19,938 bases of DNA, taken from assembly GCA_001931875.2 (NCBI GenBank), contig MSJH02000099.1:1-19938 (forward strand), read 5' to 3'. The position numbers and the translations under genes are program-made. The stretch's first letter is position 1. The number at the start of each line of letters is the position of its first letter. The notes under the pieces are model-generated. The model saw only the letters and a program-made list of their open reading frames with translations. It was not told the DNA's origin and did not search any database. This stretch comes from Byssochlamys sp. IMV 00236 (lineage: Eukaryota; Ascomycota; Eurotiomycetes; Eurotiales; Thermoascaceae). Of the stretch, positions 10,328-18,238 are shown piece after piece.

Positions 10328-11757
10328 ATGGATGACGATGCGATTGAATATTATTTTGACGACATTGAAAGCTTCTATTCTGGTAATACTAAAAGAAGCA
10401 TACATACAGAATTATGTAAAGCATAGAGTTGACATATATACATATAGAATTAGATGAGATACTTCATAGGCCTTATTCAACAGAACAAGATGTCCAAAAG
10501 ATCATCACTCAATACATTCGATTTATTGTTCGATATTCAAGTATGTTTACTTGTATATATACTTCCAATACAAATCTAATATTTTAATTGGACAGAAGAC
10601 TTTCTAAAGGGATCAACAGAAATAGATCAAGTAGCATATAAACTCATTGATTCACAAATATGCCTAGACTACAGTACAGTCGTATTATCTCATATCGTTC
10701 ACTCTCATGCACTTGTCGATCAAGACTATATACCATATGCTATATTACTTATAGCTGGAAGAGATGAACCAAGGTGGATGAAGTATATTCTAATGGAATC
10801 CATACAGGCTAAAAGGAATAGACTATTTTGTAAATTGATTCAAGAAATTAAACTTGGAATATGGGATACAAATTTGGATATTTCGAGCATCCTCTTTGGT
10901 CTTTGTTTTGAACTTTGTAAACTAGACACAATGGAAAAGGAAGACTTGGGTTAGTTTTGATTCCTAAGTAAATACACCATTGCTAAACTTAAAATAGACC
11001 TTGTTGACTCTCCTTTAATCCACCATCTTTTGGATCTCGTTCAAGAAACACGTGGTGACGCTCAAGAATCTTTTAATTATGATGTCATTCATCTCATCAT
11101 GGTCTTTAATGAACAATACATGATGTCTGGATCAAATGAAAATCTGATTCTAGATGTATTATCTCAGCGTATTGGTACATCGGATATCTTTAGTGCTAAT
11201 TTGATATTCATGCTCAACAGATCAAGTAAAAAAGCATTAGCACCACGTATTCTATCTTCTAACCTGATATATTTTTAGATGATATATGTATTCAGATGCT
11301 TATATTGAAGTTATTATACGCTATATTTACTAGACAGACACTCTATGAATACTTTTACACCAATGATCTTTATGTCCTAGTTGATATCATTCTCAGAGAA
11401 TTATGCGGTTTGGGTGATACGAAGGAAGGACAGACAGTAAGCTAGAGAGATTATACATGTATTTTTTTATTGACATACTGTTAGCTCCTAGATGCTTATC
11501 TAAGGGTTTTAGAACCCTTATTAGAAAATACCCAATTAAATAGAAGACCTTATAAAAAGGAAGAGATATACCGCGTACTTCAACAACTCATTCATCCTGG
11601 CATGCAAAGAAAAGCACATTCTACTACAAAAAGACTTGTTAAGCGCATCATTGAGGATTGGTATGACTGCTGCAGTTCTCCTGCTACATCTTCTCTAGGC
11701 CCATCCACTCCTGCTGATGACATCCCCGAAGATGTATTAGCAAAGCAAGTCGTGTAA
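10328..11757 (+). CDS. Ldb17/SPIN90/Dip1-type Arp2/3 activator, 386 aa, six exons
   Basis: Exons are 10328-10382, 10448-10540, 10596-10949, 10998-11225, 11279-11436 and 11485-11757. All donors are GTAAT, GTATG, GTTAG or GTAA types, and frames join at phases 1,1,1,1,0. Members of this leucine-rich family (S. cerevisiae Ldb17, fission yeast Dip1, animal SPIN90) bind and switch on Arp2/3 complex to nucleate the first linear actin filament at endocytic patches. Support: acidic N-terminus MDDDAIEYYFDDIESFY; helical repeats through FGLCFELCKLD; the typical core LIFMLNRS, then LKLLYAIFTRQTLYEYFY, TNDLYVLVDIILREL and YLRVLEPLLENTQL; then a basic helix and a short Ser/Pro tail. The 386-aa length is close to Dip1. 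The gene lies next to Pil1 and SUR7-like genes, all cortical factors. Confidence 0.88.
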
Positions 11758-11933
11758 ATAACAATAATAATAATAAACTAATCCCCCACTCTCTTTTTTT
11801 TGTCTTTTTTCTTCTAAACAGTTTATAATCTTGATTGCATTCATCGGCGAATCCCGACTGACGGAGATTAAAAAGAACCAATGTATTGCTTGGAGCAAGT
11901 TGCGTCTTTCTCTCTCCTCTGTATATTCTTACA

Positions 11934-12571
11934 ATGGCAAAAAAGACTTCATTGCTAAGTCAAGGACTCATTGCTTTCAGTTGGTCCATTTTGCTCTTCT
12001 TTTTAGGCTCTTATCTGATTACAGAAACATGGACATGGGGTTACCGTGGAAAGTGGACAAATATTCACAGTTATTTACCTGTAAAAAAAAAAAAAAAAAA
12101 AAAAAAAATTGACTATATTCTCCAACTTACCTTGTTTATTAGCATAAAGAACGAGTATTTACCGAACAAGAATTAGCAAGATACGATGGTTCAGATCCTT
12201 CACTTCCTATTTATTTGGCAATAGAGTATTTATTTATAAACCTTATTTTACTTGACGTGCTCACTTGCATTTATAGTGGCGACGTTTATGATGTGACCAA
12301 AGGCGCAGGATGGTACGGAAAAGGAGGAAGCTATCACCACTTTTCTGGGAAAGATGCTGCGAGAGCCTATGTCACTGGCTGTTTTCAGGACCATTTGACA
12401 CATGATCTAAGGGGATTGACTGCAGAACAGTTGAAGGGAGTAGAACATTGGAAAAAGTTTTATGAAAACCATCATACGTATCATAAAGTTGGACGCGTTC
12501 ATCATGATCCTATTCCAGAAAATGCGCCAATACCAAAACCATGTAAATCGGCTACAAAGCAAAAGCCCTAA
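11934..12571 (+). CDS. Membrane-anchored cytochrome-b5-like heme/steroid-binding protein (MAPR, neudesin-type), 174 aa
   Basis: Exons are 11934-12080, 12143-12225 and 12277-12571; introns are 62 and 51 nt. Residues 9-30 form one hydrophobic membrane segment, followed by a 20-residue linker and the MAPR domain (about 53-150): RVFTEQELARYDGSDPSLP, IYLAIDGDVYDVTKGAGWYG, then GSYHHFSGKDAARAY and LTHDLRGLTAEQL. The two Tyr residues in the WYG and SYH segments sit where MAPR proteins (PGRMC1, Dap1, neudesin) place heme-contacting tyrosines. The LTHD-x(2)-GLTAEQL block is closer to neudesin than to Dap1. Such proteins bind heme and in fungi support sterol or P450 metabolism at the ER; that role is inferred. 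The tail is Pro/Lys-rich. The first intron carries an A26 tract directly after its GT donor, and the stop codon begins a (TAA)8 array. Confidence 0.87.
12083..12108 (+). repeat. A26 homopolymer inside intron 1 of the MAPR gene
   Basis: Twenty-six consecutive A residues start immediately after the GT of the 5' splice site at 12081. Intron 6 of the kinase gene has the same arrangement and the same count. Confidence 0.9.
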
Positions 12572-12592
12572 TAATAATAATAATAATAATAA
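12569..12592 (+). repeat. (TAA)8 microsatellite that starts at the MAPR stop codon
   Basis: Eight perfect TAA units follow the last sense codon, so the gene ends with eight in-frame stop codons. The repeat extends into the 3' flank. Confidence 0.92.
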
Positions 12593-12676
12593 ATAAACAA
12601 AAACAAACAATTTAAGGGGGAAAAGTAAAAACAGAAAAGTTTAAAAAAGGATGAAAGAATATACATTGTTTCGAAT

Positions 12677-13814
12677 ATGCAAAAATTGAAGTACTTCTCT
12701 TTCTTCTTCTTCTTTGCATTTTATCACAGTATGAACTATAGTGCTTCAATCAAAACCGTATCACAAAAGGCAAATGTCAAATACGAGGCATCGGATGACG
12801 CATTGGCTCAGTTACTAAGGAAACTCGACAAAGTAAAAACAACACATTGACAACTTTATTATATTCTTATGTAGTATATTAGGGAACAGAAACCATCATG
12901 AACCTACGCGCATTAATCACGACCAAGACAGCCGAACTTGATCAACTCATTCAACAGCTACGATTGATCGATCAGGTGTTGACCCATGTCGAACACGGAA
13001 CAGAGCAGATTGAACAGGTACTGAGGGATTTGACGAGTCGAGATGAATTGGTTTATGCAGAAGCTACGTTAGATTCTGCACTACAATCCGCCTGTCGATT
13101 CTCTTCTTCTATTCCTACATGTGCCAAAAAGGTAAGGGCAATTAGAAGGCATGGTAGAAGAAGAAAGGAATTCATTATTCTCTGTTAGCCAAATTCAATC
13201 CATCGAAATAATGAATGGATACTCATGAACAAAGTCAATACAAAACTAAAACAACTAGACATTGATCCAACTTACTATTTCAGCATGTTAGGTAAGATGC
13301 TCATTCTGTCATACGCCCCTGTGAAGCACTCATGTTTTTTTTTTCAGATGATACACAAGTGTTACAGAAGGCATTGATTGACCTTGAAATTGCAAAGACG
13401 ATATCGACTTGTATAAAAAATGACTATAAGCGTAGAAGTGCATTAATGAAAAACAAACATGCAGAAGAGAATATTATGCAGGTAAGGAGATTACTTATTG
13501 TTGAACTCGCATGATAAAAACAACAAAAAAAGTTGGGTGATAAAATTAGGGAAGAAGTGAAGATTTGGAAGCAGTATAGCCGGAACGCGCCTTTGATGAT
13601 TCAGGATAAAGACATTCTTGTTTTGCTTCATATGCAAGACCAGCAAGCCACAAAAAACAAGAGAAAGTCTAATCAATCTCTCTATTCAAAACATACCTCA
13701 TCCTCTATGGCTAAACTACATACGACAAGACCAAGCTCTATTTTAAAATTACGTAAACTATTAGGAAAACGAAGTTCACAATGGCTAACAATGACGAAAG
13801 TTGTGGTACAGTAG
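12677..13814 (+). CDS. Unrecognised helical / coiled-coil protein, 307 aa, five exons
   Basis: Exons are 12677-12832, 12883-13131, 13189-13291, 13348-13481 and 13533-13814; introns are 50-57 nt and all junctions keep frame. I do not recognise the family. The N-terminus MQKLKYFSFFFFFAFYHS looks like a signal peptide or anchor. However, the same DNA is a pyrimidine tract ending in TTATCACAG just before a second in-frame ATG (residue 19), so it could instead be the 3' end of a leader intron, giving a 289-aa soluble protein. The middle (about residues 40-105) is amphipathic and coiled-coil-prone (TTKTAELDQLIQQLRLIDQV, then TEQIEQVLRDL). Further helices follow, and the last 80 residues are very basic and Ser-rich. 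No catalytic motif is visible. Confidence 0.7.
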
Positions 13815-14000
13815 TGATTTTTTTTATCTTTCTATATTCTTTCTTTCTCTCTCTCTCTTTCTCCTTTAATTGTCTTTTTGACGTAAACACTACACAGTGT
13901 GCGCCTCCTTTTTTATTATTTATTTTTTGCAGTTTAACAAGAGCACATTTCCTTTTCCTTTTATTTATTGTTCTTTTTTCTTTTTTATTATTATAAAGAA

Positions 14001-15158
14001 ATGCAAACAGCAGCAAACAATAAAAAACTAAAAAAGAAATCAATTTCAGATAATAGCACGGCTACAAAGGCCACTTCTTTTAAATCAGATTCAAATAAGG
14101 TGAGTCTATTCTTGTCATTCATTGCATAAATTAATGATAATAGAGAACATCCAACATCTGGAGATCGCCCGGACAATGTTGCGAGATACCGAATATTTTA
14201 GGCAATACTTATTTGGCGCCGTTTACAGTACAGACGGATAAACCAAAGAAGCCAAAGGAAGGACCAAAAAGGGTGAGGGAGTTGGCGCAAGAAGAATTAA
14301 AAAGGGATTTCCAAAATAACTTTTTTTATATCATATATTAGCCTCCTTGGATACCTGCTGGCTACAACTGGACACCTTCCCCTCTGCCACCCATCATTCG
14401 ATCAGACGAGACACTTTTTGAGAAGCGATTAAGAAAGGCATTACCCAAGCTATCCATTGCCGTATCACCTAAATCAAGATATATAGGATCTAAAGAAATC
14501 GGTACAGGGTAAATATCTTTTAAAAGTGGGAGGCGATTGATGAATTCCTCCCCTCTTCAATGCTTTTTTTTTTCTTTATGTTTGCAAATAACAAAAAGAA
14601 TTATATAGTGTGAATGGAGCGGTCATTCAAGTACATGTCAAAAATAATGCAGCACAGAAACTGGCCCTTAAAAAGTGTAAATTGAACCACGATAAAGAGT
14701 ATCGTACGGCCATCATTCGCGAATTACGCATCATGTCCACAGGTCATAGTCATATTATCAAAGTCAGAGAAGTTTCACTTTATCAAAGTGATATCTGGAT
14801 AGCTATGGACTTGATGCGGTGTAGTGTGTTTGCTGTGCTCTGTGTGCGTGCCTTGCCTGAAGAATATGCTATCCTGGTAGCAAAAGAGGTACAAGGAAAA
14901 AAAAATAAAGAGAGATAGAGAAAATGATTAAACATGTTCAATAGACTCTGAAAGCATTAGAGTTTTTACACTGCAAAGGATTTATTCATCGTGATATAAA
15001 GTGTGAAAACTTGTTAATCAGTCAAAATGGAGAGATTAAACTAGGTATGAAGAAGAAGAAAAGAATAGAGTTATTGTTTATAACCATCTCTTTTAAAAAG
15101 CTGATTTTGGATTAGCAACTACCAAAAAGCATTTAAACAGAGAAAGATTAGGCACTGC

Positions 15159-15190
<32 letters not shown>

Positions 15191-15631
15191 TGATATGCTT
15201 GCTTTTTATATTCTTACATGCTTTCTTTATAGTGGATGTCTCCCGAAGTGATAAGAGAAGAGTTTTATGATGAAAAAGTCGATTTATGGTCTTTGGGTAT
15301 TACAATAATCGAAATGATGGATCGTGTACCACCTCATTACAATATTAAAAGCGATGAAAAAGTATTTCAAAAGATATTAAAAGAGCCTAGTCCTACATTC
15401 TCGTTTTCCTATCCCACTATTTATTGCACTGGTCTTGTAGCTTGGTTATTAGAAGAAGACCCTATTAATAGGCCATCAGCCACAGAAGTTATAAGGGTAA
15501 GGATATATATTTTTTACACAAATATTAAAACGTGTGTGTTGTAGGAACTCAATGTACATTTGGAGCAAGGTTTTCTAAAATGCGCAACAAATCAAGAACT
15601 TGTTCATTTTCTTTTAAAAAATAAATTATAA
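14001..15631 (+). CDS. STE20/PAK-like serine/threonine protein kinase without a visible CRIB domain, 395 aa, eight exons
   Basis: Exons are 14001-14099, 14144-14272, 14342-14508, 14609-14888, 14945-15044, 15101-15162, 15233-15496 and 15545-15631. The kinase domain spans about residues 120-385 and is catalytically complete: glycine loop GTGVNGAV (130-137), Lys153 in LALKK, helix-C Glu170, HRDIKCEN (240-247), DFG (260-262), and LGTAKWMSPE (275-284) as activation segment and APE-type motif. The order [20 protein letters not shown], and the C-terminal [16 protein letters not shown] tail resemble PAK/Cla4-type kinases. The 115-residue N-terminus is basic and Pro-rich, with no recognisable CRIB or PH domain, so Cdc42/Rac binding is not evident. 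Intron 6 has an A26 tract at its donor. The TAA stop overlaps the stop of the convergent UBE2S gene. Confidence 0.87.
15165..15190 (+). repeat. A26 homopolymer inside intron 6 of the kinase gene
   Basis: Twenty-six consecutive A residues follow the GT donor at 15163, matching in position and count the tract in the MAPR gene intron. Confidence 0.9.
15626..15631. other. Six-base overlap of two convergent stop codons (TTATAA)
   Basis: The plus-strand kinase stop TAA is at 15629-15631 and the minus-strand UBE2S stop TAA occupies 15628-15626. Together they form the palindrome TTATAA, and each gene's 3' UTR must be antisense to the other's last exon. Confidence 0.88.
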
Positions 15632-16361
15632 TCGTCTCAACAGTCTCTTCTTGACCGTTTTCTTCTTTATATCTTGCTCTTCTAAAGGTCTCTTTTGATT
15701 TGGTAGTGTCTTTGATGGTTCCTGTTCATCTGATTGATTCTCCTTTTGTCTTTGTTCTACCAGGAGCAAGTATTGTGATTTCCCTGATTTGGCCTGAATA
15801 GATGTGTATAAACGTGCACGTTTTGCATAATCTTCATATTGCTCGAGTAATAGTTTTCCTGCTTCTTCGTTCAAGGCAGACTCTGGGTTAGGTACGATCA
15901 ATAAACACTTGATAGCCTATCTTGTTGTATAATATCATTTTTTCGTCAGTTCCTTTTTCTTTGTGGTTCATCCTTGCAAATTACCAATAGCACATGACGG
16001 ATGCCTAACTCTGGCTTCCAATCCTTCTTGAGAGTATTCACACAAATCTCGCCCTTGTCAGAGACATTGGGATGAAATATCTTTGTCATAAAGTAACCCT
16101 TGGGAGGTGAGTCAGGAAAGTTTTCGTCAAATACTAATTTGATCTTGAAATAACCATCTTCATAGGGTGTTTTATCTGTATAAACTAAGGTTATTACGTT
16201 TTCTTTCCTTTCGTGAATAACTTACCTGGACCACGAATCCAGCAGTGTAGCTCAGTTAAGCTTTCCTCATTAGCAATCACTTGAATGTCTTCAGGTGGAT
16301 CTGATTGCAGCTTTTCTAATTCTTTTGCAATCAACTTGATCGCTTTAGCTGTTAATGTCAT
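15626..16361 (-). CDS. UBE2S-type ubiquitin-conjugating enzyme E2, 205 aa, three exons
   Basis: Exons on the minus strand are 16361-16226, 16175-15985 and 15916-15626; introns are 50 and 68 nt. The UBC fold covers residues 1 to about 150. It has HPN at 80-82, the active-site Cys90 in [12 protein letters not shown], and the UBE2S-specific run [14 protein letters not shown] followed by [16 protein letters not shown] basic, Lys/Gln-rich extension ends in KKRLLRRL, close to the LRRL tail that docks animal UBE2S on APC/C. Family members extend Lys11-linked ubiquitin chains on APC/C substrates in mitosis. S. cerevisiae lacks a clear orthologue, so this fits an early-diverging fungus. A pyrimidine-rich leader precedes the ATG, and an ACGCG-rich patch lies about 65-90 bp upstream. 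The CDS overlaps the kinase CDS tail-to-tail by 6 bp. Confidence 0.93.
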
Positions 16362-16812
16362 TTATAAAAAAAATAAAGAAAGGGGGAAAAGTTACGAAAA
16401 CTTTTCGGTGACTGAACACACAAACACAAACGCGAACGCGCGCGTGTCTAAACTCTGAGTTACATAAACATTAAACCTCCCACATCCATTTTTTTTTTTT
16501 TTTCCTTTCAAAGTCAAGTATCGCTTTTTTGTCAGTTTTATTTTCTGCATTCTGGTGAATATATCGTTTTCCATGTGTGTAAAAAAATATATATATATAT
16601 ATGAATCAAGCAGAGAGAACTCAAAAACTTGCTTGATCAACCATGTCAGAGTCACTTTCTTTCTGTTACGCTCTGGTCAATATTGTTTGGTGCTGGAAGA
16701 CGCATTGACTCCTGGTATATGATTGAAGCGTACAGCCAGTGGATAATTTGGCTTGTGTAAACATTGCTACAGCAAACATACAAGTCAAAAATGTTTATTA
16801 CAAGTATACAAT
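16362..16812. promoter_or_regulatory. Upstream region of the UBE2S gene and 3' flank of RIB4
   Basis: No coding frame is credible here. Features: a CG-rich patch at about 16429-16447 (overlapping ACGCG cores on both strands); a T14 run at about 16490-16503; a (TA)n run at about 16587-16602; and AATAAA on the minus strand at 16799-16794, 14 nt beyond the RIB4 stop, a plausible polyadenylation signal. Confidence 0.5.
16587..16602. repeat. (AT)n microsatellite after an A7 run
   Basis: About eight TA dinucleotides directly follow a run of seven A residues in the UBE2S upstream region. Confidence 0.85.
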
Positions 16813-17449
16813 TTAGAGCTTTTTGAATTTTCTCAAGCTTGCTTCAACAGCAGCAGCAGCCCATTCTTCAGCATGTGTAAATCCTTCTTGAGTAGAAGAT
16901 CTGGCAATAGCTTGTTCTTCATTATAGCAAGTTAATACACCAAAAATAACAGGTACACCTGTATCTAATTGCACTCTCATGATACCATGAGTGACAGCAT
17001 CACAGATATATTCGAAATGAGCAGTTCCTCCCTTGATAACAAGACCAATACAGATGACAGCATCAAATGGACCCGTCTTTTTCTTTTTCTCGACTTGGCT
17101 GACAGCAGGGGAACCAAGTAAGTCGCCAGTGGTCTCAGAGGCTTGTGATCGTGAAAGGTCAATTAATTGCTTGGCAGCCATAGGAAGCTCATAAGAGCCA
17201 GAGACAGTATCCTAAATTTCAAATATTTACTATGATGTGCAAAGCATCCACTTGTGTCTGGTTTACAGTAAAAATATTCTCGGGCAGCACGTTATACTTC
17301 TCGACCAAGGTTTCGTAGACTTTGTTGTAAAGTTGGTCAACAAGAGCATAATTCCAACGTGTATGAACAATAGCAACACGAAGACCTGATCCATCCAACT
17401 TGCTCTTAGGTTGGGCAACACCTTTTTCAAAAGACTTAATTTCGCTCAT
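16813..17449 (-). CDS. RIB4: 6,7-dimethyl-8-ribityllumazine synthase (riboflavin biosynthesis), 193 aa
   Basis: Exon 1 is 17449-17267, the intron is 17266-17212 (55 nt, GTAAAC to TTTAG) and exon 2 is 17211-16813. The enzyme condenses 5-amino-6-ribitylamino-uracil with 3,4-dihydroxy-2-butanone 4-phosphate, the step before riboflavin synthase. Motifs: VAIVHTRWN (substrate-binding Trp), TVSGSYELP restored across the splice, [21 protein letters not shown] with the probable catalytic His136, and [17 protein letters not shown]. The spliced junction [15 protein letters not shown] aligns without gaps to yeast Rib4, which fixes the donor although the intron begins with an open frame. An insertion at about residues 82-107 (with GDLLGS) is of the kind known in filamentous-fungal enzymes. 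The tail is Lys-rich. The upstream ATG region is T/C-rich. Confidence 0.94.
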
Positions 17450-17821
17450 TTCACGTAATGATTAGAAAGAAAAAAAAGAGATATAGGGCCAAAGACACGT
17501 TCAAAATGAATAGCCCGCTTCGACCAATGAAATTTCTTTTTAATAAGCGTCACACATCATCGCCCTTGTAGATGAACGTTTGGCATAAACATGCTTTCTC
17601 CGCTACAAAATACTTTTGGGCCGTTGACTACAGTGTTTTCAGTTGGGTTTGAGACGTTTTAAGCTATCTTGAAGTTAAAGATGATATTACACAAATTAAG
17701 TAACTGTTATTTTATAACGGAAAGAAAGGGGGAAAGTTTGAACTATTTTTATTGTTATTGATATTACTTCAAATACACAAGAGGTTGGTCATAACAGTGC
17801 ATACTTTCTGTTTTCGTCATT
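17450..17821. promoter_or_regulatory. Upstream region of RIB4
   Basis: The 370 bp contains a purine run on plus at about 17465-17480 (CT-rich in the RIB4 sense) and a CCAAT pentamer at about 17524-17528 on plus, roughly 75 bp upstream of the start. The rest is AT-rich with no credible coding frame and no riboswitch-like structure that I could recognise. Confidence 0.4.
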
Positions 17822-18238
17822 TTATTCTTTTTTTTTATCATCGTCCGCTTTTTTCTTCTTTGCAGAGCTAGCTTTAATGTATTCAGTAGAAGTGGAGGTA
17901 GCAGGCATAATCATCACTTCTTGTTCTTTCCAACTCGTTTGAAGCCAACTGCTATCCCTTTTATCTCTTTTCTTGTTCCTGTTATTTGCTACTATTTGCT
18001 TCACCTTTAAAATATTCTGCCTTAACATCCACGTTGTAACAAGGAGAGGAAGAACACTGTCTTTAAACATAGTTTCATCACTAGATACAGAAAGCTTTAC
18101 CACCTTCTTAATGCGTGTTACATACCGCGTTGGTGTTGTATTCAGCTTTTAGTTGTAATTTAAAAAGGCAGTTAAGTCGATGACTTGCGAATTAGATTCT
18201 TTTATTAAGAAGTGAACAAATTGTACTGCTGATCGCAT
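17822..18238 (-). pseudogene. Interrupted minus-strand frame with one in-frame TAA, family unknown
   Basis: A frame opens at an ATG (18238-18236), reads MRSAVQFVHFLIKESNSQV then IDLTAFLNYN, meets TAA at 18151-18149, and continues in the same frame for 108 codons to the stop at 17822. The second part begins KLNTTPTRYVTRIKKVV and ends in a Lys/Asp-rich tail. The first part shares a 23-nt block, and NSQV(V/I)DL at the protein level, with the open frame near 1800. This suggests two relics of one dispersed family. No domain was recognised. Alternatives are two chance frames, or a gene with an unseen intron (a CTAAAAG acceptor-like sequence sits at the stop). Confidence 0.4.
18172..18194. repeat. 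Copy B of the dispersed 23-nt block (partner at 1784-1806)
   Basis: TTAAGTCGA, then TG, then ACTTGCGAATTA on plus; 21 of 23 positions match copy A in the same orientation. Both copies fall in minus-strand frames encoding NSQV(V/I)DL. Confidence 0.7.

Noticed and set aside
10227..10457. 76-codon frame rich in Phe before the Ldb17/Dip1 gene
   Set aside because: It translates the T/C-rich leader and exon 1 in the wrong frame; the acidic MDDDAIEYY start at 10328 fits the spliced gene.
13738..14043. 101-codon minus frame and 71-codon plus frame over the kinase promoter
   Set aside because: Both arise from a long T/C-rich tract and give Lys/Glu- or Phe/Leu-rich low-complexity products.
16392..16655. 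87-codon minus frame between UBE2S and RIB4
   Set aside because: It is built from homopolymers and the TA microsatellite, is not alignable to any family, and lies in the UBE2S promoter.
17219..17266. Unspliced C-terminal extension of RIB4 exon 1
   Set aside because: It stays open for 15 codons, but splicing at the ACT/GTAAAC junction aligns gap-free with yeast Rib4, while reading through gives a premature stop.
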